From contig DEMN01000013.1 in the NCBI GenBank assembly GCA_002359215.1, forward strand, positions 186,001 through 250,000: a stretch of DNA of 64,000 bases, read 5' to 3'. The DNA comes from Flavobacteriales bacterium UBA2669. Its GTDB lineage: Bacteria > Bacteroidota > Bacteroidia > Flavobacteriales_E > Vicingaceae. The notes below the pieces were generated by a model. It was not told the DNA's origin. It worked only from the letters and a program-made list of their open reading frames with translations, and ran no database searches. Each line of letters starts with the position of its first letter. Within the stretch, counting starts at the first letter, position 1. Position numbers and translations under genes: made by a program. Below are positions 51,228 to 61,031 of this stretch, piece after piece.

Positions 51228-53147
51228 ATGATCATCCCTAATTATTTATCACATCTTATTCCTTTTGCCAAAAGAATTGGTTTAGCTTTTTTGGTGTTTT
51301 CATTATGTAGAATTTCCTTTTATATTGTCAATCAATCTCATTTTCAAGATGTTGTTTTTATGGATTTTGTTTATGGAGTTCGTTTTGATGCCGTTGCTAT
51401 TGCTTATTTGTATCTGCCTTTTATATTAATGTCGGTACTTCCTTTTTCATTTAGAAGTTTTAGAAAATACCAACGAACTTTAGCTATCCTATTCTATATT
51501 CCCAATACCATTGCTATCATTTTAAACTTAGTGGATGTCGCTTACTTCGATTTTACTATGAAAAGAACCACTACAGATTTATTCAGCATGATTAGTGCCG
51601 GTGGTGGAGAAGATTTTATGACCTTATTACCGCTTTATATTATTGATTTTTGGTACGATTACATTTTACTGGCATTTTTAATTTGGTTTTCATGGTATAT
51701 TTATAAAAAATATTCTCGTTTTAAAGGCATGTTTTATCCTTATGTAAAGAAAAATTACATTATTCAATCTTCCATTTTTGTTGGAGTGATGTTGTTTACC
51801 ATTCTTGGTATGCGGGGAGGTTTCCAACTCAGACCACTAAACAGTGTTAGTGCTGGACAATATACACATGCTCAAAATGTTGCACTTGTTTTAAATACAC
51901 CTTTTACCGTTTTAAAATCACTTACTAAAGAAAAAGCTAACCCCATCAATTTTTATACTGATGATGAACTTGAAAGCCTCTACTCTCCGGTTTTAATTAT
52001 TGAAGGAAAAAATCCACTCAATAAAAAAAATATTGTTTTTATAATTATTGAAAGTCTTGCTAAAGAATATGTTAGTTATCACAATAAAAAAGGCTATACG
52101 CCATTTTTAGATTCCTTAATGACCGAAAGCTATATATTTACAAACGCTTACGCTAATGGACAAAAATCTATTGAATCATTACCTTCCATTTTAGCTAGTT
52201 TACCTCAATTAATGAATACGCCCTTAGTAGTTTCTAACTATGGAAGTAATGCCATAGATGGCTTACCTAAAATCTTGAAAACACACGGATACAACACTTC
52301 TTTCTATCATTCAGGAAGCAATGGTACTATGGGCTTTGATGCTTTTTCGAGTATGGCAGGAACTGAGAATTATTTTGGCTTAGATGAATATCCTGAAAAA
52401 AATAAACATTATGATGGCAAGTGGGGCATTTTTGATGAACCTTATTTACAATATTTTGCTAATGAATTAAATAAAAAAGAAACACCATTTTTCAGTACCA
52501 TTTTCACTATTTCATCACACCATCCTTACACCATTCCAGACGAACATTTAGATAAATTTCCTAAAGGCAGCTTACCTATGCATGAGGTAGTTGGTTATAC
52601 AGATTACGCACTAAAAAAATTCTTTGAAACCGCTAAAAAAATGCCTTGGTACAACAACACATTGTTTGTGATTACAGCAGATCATTCCACACATTCTGAA
52701 CAAGCAAAATACAACACTCCAATAGGTCGGTTTGCCATACCCACTTTAATTTTTGATCCAAGCAAAGAACTTAAGGGTAAATACGACCCTCTTTTTCAGC
52801 AAATAGATATTGCTCCATCTTTATTAGGTTGGTTAGGAATTCCTACAAAATCAATTGCTTTTGGAAGAAATATTTTTGATAAAAATCCAAAAAACCCGTT
52901 TGTAATTAATTTTATAAATGGTGTTTACCAGCTCTATCAAGAAAATTATGTATTGTTTTTTGATGGTAAGAAAACAATAGCCTTTTATAATATTTCAAAA
53001 GATGAATTATTAATGAACAACCTCCTAAAAACTCAACTTAATGGAGAGGAATTAATCAAAAAAACGGATATGGAAGTTTTTATGAAAGCTGTTCTTCAGC
53101 AATACAACAACCGATTAATTAACAACCAATTATCCGTTAGTAAATAA
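51228..53147 (+). CDS. LtaS-like sulfatase-fold phosphoglycerol/phosphoethanolamine transferase
   Basis: A 639-residue inner-membrane enzyme. Five membrane helices occupy roughly the first 205 residues ('IGLAFLVFSLCRISFYIV', 'AIAYLYLPFILMSVLPF', 'QSSIFVGVMLFTILGMRG'). A periplasmic alkaline-phosphatase/sulfatase-fold domain (about 265-560) follows with 'FIIIESLAKEYVSYHN', 'NAYANGQKSIESLPSILASL' (the likely Ser nucleophile region), 'SGSNGTMGFDAF', 'FTISSHHPY' and 'FVITADHSTHSEQ'. In Bacteroidota such proteins transfer phosphoglycerol or similar groups onto membrane or surface glycans; the exact acceptor is unknown. A lipid kinase gene follows after 16 bases, which fits a lipid-headgroup cycle. 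Confidence 0.92.
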   Translation: MIIPNYLSHLIPFAKRIGLAFLVFSLCRISFYIVNQSHFQDVVFMDFVYGVRFDAVAIAYLYLPFILMSVLPFSFRSFRKYQRTLAILFYIPNTIAIILNLVDVAYFDFTMKRTTTDLFSMISAGGGEDFMTLLPLYIIDFWYDYILLAFLIWFSWYIYKKYSRFKGMFYPYVKKNYIIQSSIFVGVMLFTILGMRGGFQLRPLNSVSAGQYTHAQNVALVLNTPFTVLKSLTKEKANPINFYTDDELESLYSPVLIIEGKNPLNKKNIVFIIIESLAKEYVSYHNKKGYTPFLDSLMTESYIFTNAYANGQKSIESLPSILASLPQLMNTPLVVSNYGSNAIDGLPKILKTHGYNTSFYHSGSNGTMGFDAFSSMAGTENYFGLDEYPEKNKHYDGKWGIFDEPYLQYFANELNKKETPFFSTIFTISSHHPYTIPDEHLDKFPKGSLPMHEVVGYTDYALKKFFETAKKMPWYNNTLFVITADHSTHSEQAKYNTPIGRFAIPTLIFDPSKELKGKYDPLFQQIDIAPSLLGWLGIPTKSIAFGRNIFDKNPKNPFVINFINGVYQLYQENYVLFFDGKKTIAFYNISKDELLMNNLLKTQLNGEELIKKTDMEVFMKAVLQQYNNRLINNQLSVSK

Positions 53148-53163
53148 TTTATTTTGATAAGTT

Positions 53164-54036
53164 ATGTCTAAAACCAAAGTACTTTTCATTATTAACCCTA
53201 TTTCCGGAACAGGAAAGCAAAAAATAGTGGAAAAACTACTTGAAAAACATTTAGATACTCAATACATTGAATACGATATAACTTATACCGAAAGAGCTAA
53301 ACATGCCATTGAAATTGCAAAAAAAGCTAAAGACAAGTATGATATTATTACCGCTGTTGGAGGAGATGGTTCTGTAAACGAAGTTGGTAGTCAGCTAATT
53401 GGTAGCAATACTACTTTAGCAATAATTCCTGTTGGATCCGGAAATGGCTTGGCAAGGCATTTAAAAATTCCATTAACCATTAAAAATGCAATTGAAACCA
53501 TCAATAATCTAAAAAAAACAACTATTGATGTAGTTAAAATTAATGATGGTTATTTTTTAGGAACAGCTGGTTCTGGATTTGATGCACGAATAGGTTGGTT
53601 ATTTTCTCAAGCAAAAAAAAGAGGTTTTTGGACTTATTTTAAAATAACTGTTAAAGAGTATTTCAATTATAACGAAGGAATTTATGATATTACTATTGAT
53701 GGTAAAAAATTTAATACCAAAGCCTTACTCATCACTTTTGCTAACTCTAACCAGTACGGCAACAATGCTTATATTTCTCCAAACTCAAAACTAGACGATG
53801 GTTTAATAAGAATTATAATACTGAAAAAATTTCCTTTACTATATTCCCTTAACTTTGCCTATAAACTTTTTAATAAAAAAATTAACACATTTAGGTATAT
53901 AAATGAATTGAAGGGTAAAAATATCACCATTATTCCTCCAGAAAAAGAATTACATATTGATGGAGAACCAGTTTTAACAGAAAACGAAATTAATTTAAGC
54001 ATTCAACCTTTATCTTTAAAAATTATAACCCCATGA
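53164..54036 (+). CDS. Diacylglycerol-kinase-family lipid kinase
   Basis: A 290-residue YegS/DgkB-type kinase. The catalytic loop is 'DIITAVGGDGSVNEVGSQL', with the nucleotide-binding 'AIIPVGSGNGLARHLKIP' and 'GTAGSGFDARIGWLF' following, and 'ELHIDGEPV' near the C-terminus. These proteins phosphorylate diacylglycerol or related lipids at the inner membrane. The neighbouring LtaS-like enzyme would release diacylglycerol if it uses phosphatidylglycerol as donor, so this kinase could recycle it; that link is inference. The stop overlaps the start of the next gene by 4 bases (ATGA), implying translational coupling. Confidence 0.95.
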   Translation: MSKTKVLFIINPISGTGKQKIVEKLLEKHLDTQYIEYDITYTERAKHAIEIAKKAKDKYDIITAVGGDGSVNEVGSQLIGSNTTLAIIPVGSGNGLARHLKIPLTIKNAIETINNLKKTTIDVVKINDGYFLGTAGSGFDARIGWLFSQAKKRGFWTYFKITVKEYFNYNEGIYDITIDGKKFNTKALLITFANSNQYGNNAYISPNSKLDDGLIRIIILKKFPLLYSLNFAYKLFNKKINTFRYINELKGKNITIIPPEKELHIDGEPVLTENEINLSIQPLSLKIITP

Positions 54037-54365
54037 GTAAAAAAAATATAGTATATTCTACCAACAAAAATTTTGAATACGAAGACCACTTTGATGAAGA
54101 AATAGAAACTCTTTCTCCTGATGAACAAAAACTAAAAGTGATAATTGACCGTAAACAACGCAAAGGTAAATCTGTAACCTTAATTACAGGTTTTGTTGGA
54201 ATCGATGATGATTTACAAGATTTAGGAAAAATTTTAAAGCAAAAATGCGGAGTTGGAGGTAGTGCAAAAGATGGAGAAATTTTAATTCAAGGAGAGCATA
54301 AAGATAAAATTTTTGATATCCTTTTAAAAATAGGATATAAACAAACAAAAAAAGTGGGAGGATAA
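54033..54365 (+). CDS. SUI1/YciH-family translation initiation factor-like protein
   Basis: A 110-residue protein whose C-terminal 75 residues are an eIF1/SUI1 domain: 'LKVIIDRKQRKGKSVTLITG', 'DDLQDLGKILKQKCGVGGS' and 'KDGEILIQGEHKDKIFDIL'. YciH and relatives bind the small ribosomal subunit and may affect start selection. The first 35 residues are charged and not conserved. It overlaps the lipid-kinase gene by 4 bases; no functional link is obvious. Confidence 0.94.
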   Translation: MSKKNIVYSTNKNFEYEDHFDEEIETLSPDEQKLKVIIDRKQRKGKSVTLITGFVGIDDDLQDLGKILKQKCGVGGSAKDGEILIQGEHKDKIFDILLKIGYKQTKKVGG

Positions 54366-54431
54366 AAAACTCAATGCTCTTAATGAATTTACAGCATTAT
54401 TGTTTATTATTGTATAATAAAGAACCTCTGA

Positions 54432-57400
54432 TTGAACTACAAAAAATACACATATCACTTTTTAACATTTATACTGCTTATTGCTAGTGTTTTTTCTTTT
54501 AGCCTAAAAGTTTTTGGACAAACTTATAATTTTAGTTATTTTAATGTGCCGGAAGGACTACCTCAATCTTCCGTTAATGCAGTTTATAATGACTCTAGAG
54601 GATATCTATGGGTGGCTACTTCTGGAGGTGGTGTTGCTCAATTTGATGGTAAACTTTTTAATAAATATAATGAAAAAGATGGTTTAGCGGGAAATATAGT
54701 TACTGGAATTGCAGAAGACAAAGAAGGCAACATGTGGTTTACCTCTACTTGGGGAGGGGTTTCTAAATATAACGGTAGAAATATGGTTGTATTAACCAAA
54801 AACGATGGTCTACAAAATAATTCTAATAATTGTATTTTTATTGATAATAAAGATAGAGTATGGATTGGAAGCTCCTCAGGTCTGTGCTATTACGAAAATG
54901 GTTTTTTTCGTACCTTAAACAAAAGTTTTTTTAATACATCTATTAATGTTATTACCTCTGACAATAAAAATAACATTTGGATTGGAACAACTGACGGATT
55001 AATAAAAATAAATGAGAAAGACACTTTTTATTTTAATATTAATAATGACTTACCTTCAAATAATGTTACTTCTCTATTACAAAATAATGAAGGTAACTAC
55101 TTAGTTGGGTTTAAAGATACCGGAATACATAAAATACTTGCAGGTAGTATTGACAAAGATGCTAAACTAGAAGTAGAAACCATTAATTCATCACATAAAA
55201 TTTCATCTATTATCGAAGATAATGATAAGAATATTTGGTATTCAACTTTTAACAATGGAATTTATCATGTAAACATAAGCACTAATGAAAATAAACATAT
55301 TAGTAAAAAAAATGGTCTTGAAACAAATAATATAAATACCTTATATAAGGATAGAATTGGTAATATTTGGATAGGAACTAATGGCTCTGGTATAATTAGA
55401 GTAAATAATACTGCTTTTACCTATTTTAATGAAATTGTTGGTTTAAACCAGAACGATATTTTTGGAGTTACTCATGATAACGATGAAAATATTTGGGTTG
55501 CAACAGCAAGTAGTGGCATTTACAAATATAATGGTAACTTTTCAGTACAATTCACAGAGTTAAATGGATTAGGTAGCAATACGATAAAAGCTATTGTAAA
55601 AGATAATAAAGGTGATTTATGGTTTGCTACAACAAAAGGGCTAAGTAAATACAGTAATGGAGTTTTTATAAATTATACTACAAAAGATGGGTTACCTTCC
55701 GATGAAATAAAAAGTTTACTTTTCGATAAAAGAGGTTATCTATGGATTGGAACCAATGGTGGTGGATTATGTAAATATGATTTTAATAGTTTTACTACTT
55801 ACACTATAGATAACGGACTATCTCATAACTATATACATTCTCTATTTTTAGATAAAAGTAAAAATCTATGGATAGGAACAGGAAATGGAATAAACCGTAT
55901 GAGTAAAGAAGTAATCACGAGCTTTCCTGTTTCAAAAATTTGTAATTCTTATATCAGCAGTATTACTGAAGATGCTTTTGGGAATATTTGGTTTGGAACG
56001 GACCGTTGTTTAACAAAATACGATGGAATTGATTTCACTTCATTTACAACAAAAAACGGTTTGTCATCAGATGTAATTTACTTAGTTCATTTTCATAAAA
56101 GAGGTCATTTGTGGATTGGTACCAATAACGGATTAGATAAATTTACATTTAATAGTTACGGACAAGTAGATGAAATAAAAAATTATGGATTAAGTGATGG
56201 TTTTAGGGGAGTTGAATGTAATAGTAGAGCTATTTATGAAGATGAAAAAAACAACCTTTGGATTGGAACTGTTAAAGGATTGATAAAATATACTCCTTCA
56301 GAAGATAGAGAAAATGTTTTTGAATCTAAAACACATATTACAAGTGTTAAACTATTTTTCGATAATGTTGATTGGTTAAAGCATTCAAAGAAATTATCCA
56401 AATGGTATAATTTACCTGAAAACATTGAACTAAAATACAATCAAAACCATTTAACTTTTGAATTTAATTCCATCAATCTTTCTCATCCCGAAGCAGTATT
56501 ATATAGCTTTAAGTTAGAAGGTTTTGATAATGATTGGTTTCCTGCTACTACAAAAGATGTTGCCACCTACTCTAACCTACCACCTGGAGCATATACTTTT
56601 AAAGTAAAATCTAGAAATAATGATGGTGTTTGGAATCAACAACCGGTTACTTTCTCATTTATTGTTAAGTCTCCTTTTTGGCAAAAATGGTGGTTTTATT
56701 TAATTGTTGGCTTAGGAACTTTCTATTTAGTTTTTAGAATTGCTACCTATAAAGAAAAAAGACAATTACAAATTAGTAAAGAACTCGAAGAAAAAGTTAA
56801 AGAAAGGACAATGCTTATTGAAAAACAACGTGATGAAAAAGAAATTCTTTTAAAAGAAATTCATCATCGAGTAAAAAACAATATGCAAGTAATCAATAGT
56901 CTTCTAAGTATTCAATCTAACTATACTAAAGACGAAAAAGCCCTGGCACTTTTTAGCGAAGCTCAAAATAGGATTCGTTCTATGGCTTTGATTCATGAAA
57001 AAATGTATCAATCTGGAGATCTTTCAAAAATAGATGTTCAGGATTATATTATTTCTTTAATTGATGATTTGGTAAGTTCATATTCAATAAATTGTGACAT
57101 TCATTTAGATTTAAAAATAGATGCTTTAAAATTTGAGATAGACACATTAATTCCAATTGGTTTATTATTAAATGAAATTATATCCAACTCATTAAAGTAT
57201 GCCTTTAAAGGGAAGGACAAAGGAACTATTACCATTCATTTATCAGAATTACAAAATACAACATTTAAATTAATTGTTGGAGATAATGGTATTGGAATGC
57301 CGAAAGGTATGCTACAAAAAGACGATGAGACATTAGGTATGGAACTTATAAAAGTATTTGTTAGCCAGATTGATGGCGAAATAGAAAGGATAGATAAGGA

Positions 57401-57449
57401 AGGTACTTATTTCGAAATTATTTTCAAAAAAAGAATTAGCAAAAAATGA
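54432..57449 (+). CDS. Beta-propeller sensor histidine kinase (HisKA_2 type)
   Basis: A 1005-residue membrane kinase starting at TTG; the preceding codon in frame is a TGA stop and there is no nearby ATG, so the signal peptide (MNYKKYTYHFLTFILLIASV) needs this TTG. Repeats such as 'GNMWFTSTWGGVSKYNG', 'GNIWIGTNGSGIIRVN' and 'GYLWIGTNGGGLCKYDF' form two propellers. A Y_Y_Y domain ('YSFKLEGFDNDWFP', 'PPGAYTFKVKSRNNDGVW') leads to a membrane helix at about 753-772. A coiled coil precedes a HisKA_2 domain, 'KEIHHRVKNNMQVINSLLS' (His 811/812), and HATPase_c ('LLLNEIISNSLKYAF', 'VGDNGIGMP'). There is no receiver domain and no adjacent response regulator. Confidence 0.95.
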   Translation: MNYKKYTYHFLTFILLIASVFSFSLKVFGQTYNFSYFNVPEGLPQSSVNAVYNDSRGYLWVATSGGGVAQFDGKLFNKYNEKDGLAGNIVTGIAEDKEGNMWFTSTWGGVSKYNGRNMVVLTKNDGLQNNSNNCIFIDNKDRVWIGSSSGLCYYENGFFRTLNKSFFNTSINVITSDNKNNIWIGTTDGLIKINEKDTFYFNINNDLPSNNVTSLLQNNEGNYLVGFKDTGIHKILAGSIDKDAKLEVETINSSHKISSIIEDNDKNIWYSTFNNGIYHVNISTNENKHISKKNGLETNNINTLYKDRIGNIWIGTNGSGIIRVNNTAFTYFNEIVGLNQNDIFGVTHDNDENIWVATASSGIYKYNGNFSVQFTELNGLGSNTIKAIVKDNKGDLWFATTKGLSKYSNGVFINYTTKDGLPSDEIKSLLFDKRGYLWIGTNGGGLCKYDFNSFTTYTIDNGLSHNYIHSLFLDKSKNLWIGTGNGINRMSKEVITSFPVSKICNSYISSITEDAFGNIWFGTDRCLTKYDGIDFTSFTTKNGLSSDVIYLVHFHKRGHLWIGTNNGLDKFTFNSYGQVDEIKNYGLSDGFRGVECNSRAIYEDEKNNLWIGTVKGLIKYTPSEDRENVFESKTHITSVKLFFDNVDWLKHSKKLSKWYNLPENIELKYNQNHLTFEFNSINLSHPEAVLYSFKLEGFDNDWFPATTKDVATYSNLPPGAYTFKVKSRNNDGVWNQQPVTFSFIVKSPFWQKWWFYLIVGLGTFYLVFRIATYKEKRQLQISKELEEKVKERTMLIEKQRDEKEILLKEIHHRVKNNMQVINSLLSIQSNYTKDEKALALFSEAQNRIRSMALIHEKMYQSGDLSKIDVQDYIISLIDDLVSSYSINCDIHLDLKIDALKFEIDTLIPIGLLLNEIISNSLKYAFKGKDKGTITIHLSELQNTTFKLIVGDNGIGMPKGMLQKDDETLGMELIKVFVSQIDGEIERIDKEGTYFEIIFKKRISKK

Positions 57450-58201
57450 AGCATAATCTCCTCATAACAATAGTTATTATTATGCTCTTTTGTAGTTTTC
57501 AATTAAAAGCTCAGGAAGCTGTTTTTGTTGGTACAATTTTAAATGCTAGTGATTCTATTGCTTTAGAAGGAGTACATATTATTAATAAATCAAGTAATAT
57601 TGGTGTTGTCTCAAAAACAAATGGTAGCTTTTCTATTATGGCCAGCCCGAATGATACGTTAATCATTTCTTCTGTAGGATTCTCTACCTATAATCATGTA
57701 ATAAACAAGTCTTATTTCAACGTTTATTTGCATAGAAGAACGTATAATCTTGAAAACTTTACGGTACTTCCTTATAAAGATTATGAGGAATTTAAAGAAG
57801 CCTTTACACAACTAAGAATTCAAGAAAACCCTAATCCTATTAATAAAAGTATATATGTCCCAAAAGAAGAGCTTTTAGCTGCTTACCAAGAAGCTAATGG
57901 AGGAATAATAATCTCTGGAGGCATTTCTGTCATATTGGGAGCTTTTAATAAATATGTTCAGGATAAAAAAAATTATTTAAAACTGTTAGAGCAAGACAAA
58001 AAACAAGCAGCAATTGATGAAAAGTTAAATTCCATTCTATTAATGAGAATTACGCCTATTAATGATGTTGAAACTGCTGAATATTTTCTCACCTACTGCG
58101 ATTTTTCAAATTATTTTATTTTAAATGCATCTGAATTTGATCTCCATAAAGAAATCCATATTTGCTACGATGAATTTAGTCGTTATGTAATCAATAATTA
58201 A
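57446..58201 (+). CDS. Exported protein with a carboxypeptidase-regulatory-like domain
   Basis: A 251-residue exported protein with a signal peptide (MKHNLLITIVIIMLFCSFQ). A carboxypeptidase-regulatory-like domain (about 25-95) is recognised from 'VFVGTILNASDSIALEGVHI' and 'GVVSKTNGSFSIMASPNDTL'. The remaining part (about 100-251) is helical ('PYKDYEEFKEAFTQL', 'KKNYLKLLEQDKKQAAI') and unassigned. Its ATG overlaps the kinase stop codon by 4 bases, so its translation is coupled to the kinase. A role in the kinase's sensing is possible but only inferred. The AddB-like gene follows after 11 bases. Confidence 0.85.
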   Translation: MKHNLLITIVIIMLFCSFQLKAQEAVFVGTILNASDSIALEGVHIINKSSNIGVVSKTNGSFSIMASPNDTLIISSVGFSTYNHVINKSYFNVYLHRRTYNLENFTVLPYKDYEEFKEAFTQLRIQENPNPINKSIYVPKEELLAAYQEANGGIIISGGISVILGAFNKYVQDKKNYLKLLEQDKKQAAIDEKLNSILLMRITPINDVETAEYFLTYCDFSNYFILNASEFDLHKEIHICYDEFSRYVINN

Positions 58202-58212
58202 ATGCTACCTCA

Positions 58213-61023
58213 TTGAATACTTTTTTAAATAAAACTGCTCGTCATCTAATATCCAAATACAACGAAAACCTAGAGCATCTGCTTATTGTATTACCCAACA
58301 AACGTGCAGGATTATTTTTGAAACAAGAATTAAGTAAATTAATTAAAAACCCTATTTGGCTTCCTGAAATTATTGGTACAGAAGATTTTATTGAAAAAAC
58401 CTCTGCATCCGAAATTATAGATAACCTCACCCAGTTATTTGAATTGTATGAGTGTTATAAAACCATTAGCGATGCTCCGGAAACTTTTGAAGACTTTTCT
58501 AAATGGGGGCAAATTTTATTACACGACTTTAATGAGATTGACAGGTATTTAATTCCTCCCGAAACTTTTTTTAAAGAAATAAACGATATTAGAGCTATAG
58601 AAATTTGGAATTTAGGAGATAAAGAATTGTCTGACTTTCAGAAACAATACCTTAAATTTTGGAATGAACTTAGTAATCTATATGTTACTTATAAAACCAT
58701 TTTAGAGAGCAAAAACATGGCTTATCAGGGAATGGCTTTTAGAAAAGTAGCTGAAGAATTAGCTCTAAACCCAGAATCTTTTATTGAAAATAAAATTGCC
58801 CAATGGCAAAAAATAATATTTGTTGGTTTTAATGCGTTAAACCAAGCCGAAGAAACCATTATTAGTTCACTTATTAAACAAAATAAAGCTGAGATTCTTT
58901 GGGACGCTGATAAATATTATTTGGAAGACGACTTACAAGAAAGCGGTTTCTTTTTAAGAAAATATATTAAAAAAGAGGTTTTCTCTCCTTTTAATTGGAT
59001 AAATGATAAATTTAATCAAACTACCAAAAACATTGAGGTTATTGGTGTTCCCCAACAAATAGGACAAGCCAAATATTTATCTAACATCTTAAGTAAAATT
59101 GACTCTACTGATAATTATAAAGATACAGCAATTGTTTTAGCTGAAGAAAACATGCTCATTCCTGTTATGCAATCTATTCCGGATGAAATTCAGAATGTAA
59201 ATGTTACTATGGGATATCCCTTAAAAAATACCAGTCTTACCATATTTTTCGAAACCATTTTTCAACTTTTTATGAATGCAGAAAAATTTGGTTCAAAAGG
59301 CACACTAACGTACCATTACAAAGATTTAATTAACCTGTTCAGGCTTCCTTTTAGCAATGTAATTATTGGAAACAAAACAATTGAACAGCTAAATTCAAAA
59401 ATTATACAACAAAATTGGGTTTTTATTAATAACGATAAACTTCAGTTTATAAACGATGCTCTGCCTTTTAAATTACCTACAAAAGCAACTATTTTAGATT
59501 TAATAAGCATTTCTAAAACCATTATTTCTATTGGAAAAGAACATTATCAACAATTAATTAAAAAAAATACTACCAGTAGTTTTCACCTGGAATTAGAATA
59601 TTTATTTCACTTTTCTAAACTTTTTAATCAGTTAGAGTTGTTACTTACTCAGCAAGATGCTATAACAAGTTTTAAAGGATTTTACAGTATTTTCAGACAG
59701 CTATTAAGCTCTTTTTCTATAGAACTTTATGGAGAACCACTACAAGGTTTACAAATAATGGGAATGTTGGAAACAAGAAATATTGACTTTAAAAATGTAA
59801 TTATTGTTGGAGCTAATGAAGGCGTTTTACCTAAAGGAAAAACTTTTAATTCATTTATTCCTTACGACTTAAAAAATGCTTACCAACTACCAACGCATTA
59901 CGAAAAAGATGCTGTTTATGCTTATCATTTTTACAGGCTAATACAAAATGCCGAAAATATTTACATAACACACAATACAGAAACAAATGAATTTGGAAGT
60001 GGTGAACAAAGCAGGTTTATTACTCAAATAGAACATGAACTTAATAACACTAAAAAACCAAACATCACTATTTCTAAAAAACTAATCAACTACCCTACTT
60101 CTAAATTTGAACAATCAAACATATCGATTGAAAAAACTGATGAAGTGGTTAATCGTATAAAAGAGATTTTAAGCAACCAGCTATCTCCAACAGCACTTAA
60201 TACTTACATTAATTGTCCGTTAGATTTTTATTATAAATACATTCTAAAAATAAACGAAGAAGATGATGTTGAAGAAACTATAGAACACAACACTTTCGGG
60301 AGTTTTATTCATGAAATTTTTGAACAACTATACAAAGAGTTCATAAATGTAGAACTTAAAGAAGAACACATAAAATTAATGTTGAAAAATGCCAATAAGA
60401 TTACTTATGATGTGTTCTCAAAAAACTTTAGTGATGTTGAATTAAAAAGCGGTAAAAACCTTTTAATTTACTCTGTTGCTCAAACTTACATCAATAATTT
60501 TCTTAAAAAAGAATTGAACTTGATAAAAAAAAGTCAGCAACCTTTAATTGTAAAATCGTTAGAACAAAAATTAGATTATACAACAAATTATGGATTTGAA
60601 GTGAATACTGTTAAACTTTCTGGAACTATTGATAGAGTGGACTCAATAGGCAACTTAAATAGAATTATTGATTATAAAACTGGTAGTGTAGAGTCTACCG
60701 AATTAAAAATTAAAGAACTTGATGAGTTATTGTTGCCCAACAAAAAAAACAAAGCCTTTCAAATCTTATTTTATGCTTTGCTTTACCACAAAAACAATTC
60801 AACATTTTTAAGCGACATAACAGAATGTAATGCCGGTATTATTTCATTTAGAAAATTTACCAACGATTTTATGAGATTCAATCTTGATGGGGAAGCAAAA
60901 ATAACAGTAGAGTTATTAACTAATTTTGAAAATCAAATTAAAAGAATTTGTGAAGAAATGATAGATAAAGACATTTCTTTCACCCATAATTCAAGCTCTA
61001 ACTATTGTAAGTTTTGTAACTAA
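58213..61023 (+). CDS. AddB-like PD-(D/E)XK nuclease
   Basis: A 936-residue protein of the AddB/RexB type that acts with a UvrD-like helicase to process double-strand ends. It begins with TTG. The N-terminal 'HLLIVLPNKRAGLFLKQEL' and mid-region 'LQGLQIMGMLETRNIDFKNV', 'LPKGKTFNSFIPYDLKNAY' are inactive-helicase features. The C-terminal nuclease (about 655-936) has 'SPTALNTYINCPLDFYYKYI', 'FGSFIHEIFEQLYKEF', 'GTIDRVDSIGNLNRIIDYKT'. The AddB iron-sulfur cluster uses one upstream and three C-terminal cysteines; here I see the upstream one and the pair in 'SNYCKFCN', which is the very end. A fourth is missing. No addA-like gene is in the window. Confidence 0.86.
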   Translation: MNTFLNKTARHLISKYNENLEHLLIVLPNKRAGLFLKQELSKLIKNPIWLPEIIGTEDFIEKTSASEIIDNLTQLFELYECYKTISDAPETFEDFSKWGQILLHDFNEIDRYLIPPETFFKEINDIRAIEIWNLGDKELSDFQKQYLKFWNELSNLYVTYKTILESKNMAYQGMAFRKVAEELALNPESFIENKIAQWQKIIFVGFNALNQAEETIISSLIKQNKAEILWDADKYYLEDDLQESGFFLRKYIKKEVFSPFNWINDKFNQTTKNIEVIGVPQQIGQAKYLSNILSKIDSTDNYKDTAIVLAEENMLIPVMQSIPDEIQNVNVTMGYPLKNTSLTIFFETIFQLFMNAEKFGSKGTLTYHYKDLINLFRLPFSNVIIGNKTIEQLNSKIIQQNWVFINNDKLQFINDALPFKLPTKATILDLISISKTIISIGKEHYQQLIKKNTTSSFHLELEYLFHFSKLFNQLELLLTQQDAITSFKGFYSIFRQLLSSFSIELYGEPLQGLQIMGMLETRNIDFKNVIIVGANEGVLPKGKTFNSFIPYDLKNAYQLPTHYEKDAVYAYHFYRLIQNAENIYITHNTETNEFGSGEQSRFITQIEHELNNTKKPNITISKKLINYPTSKFEQSNISIEKTDEVVNRIKEILSNQLSPTALNTYINCPLDFYYKYILKINEEDDVEETIEHNTFGSFIHEIFEQLYKEFINVELKEEHIKLMLKNANKITYDVFSKNFSDVELKSGKNLLIYSVAQTYINNFLKKELNLIKKSQQPLIVKSLEQKLDYTTNYGFEVNTVKLSGTIDRVDSIGNLNRIIDYKTGSVESTELKIKELDELLLPNKKNKAFQILFYALLYHKNNSTFLSDITECNAGIISFRKFTNDFMRFNLDGEAKITVELLTNFENQIKRICEEMIDKDISFTHNSSSNYCKFCN

Positions 61024-61031
61024 CAACTATT

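Noticed and set aside
54403..54421. AT palindrome TTTATTAT-TGT-ATAATAAA before the propeller kinase
   Set aside because: Could be an operator, but such AT-only palindromes are frequent in this base composition and nothing else supports it.
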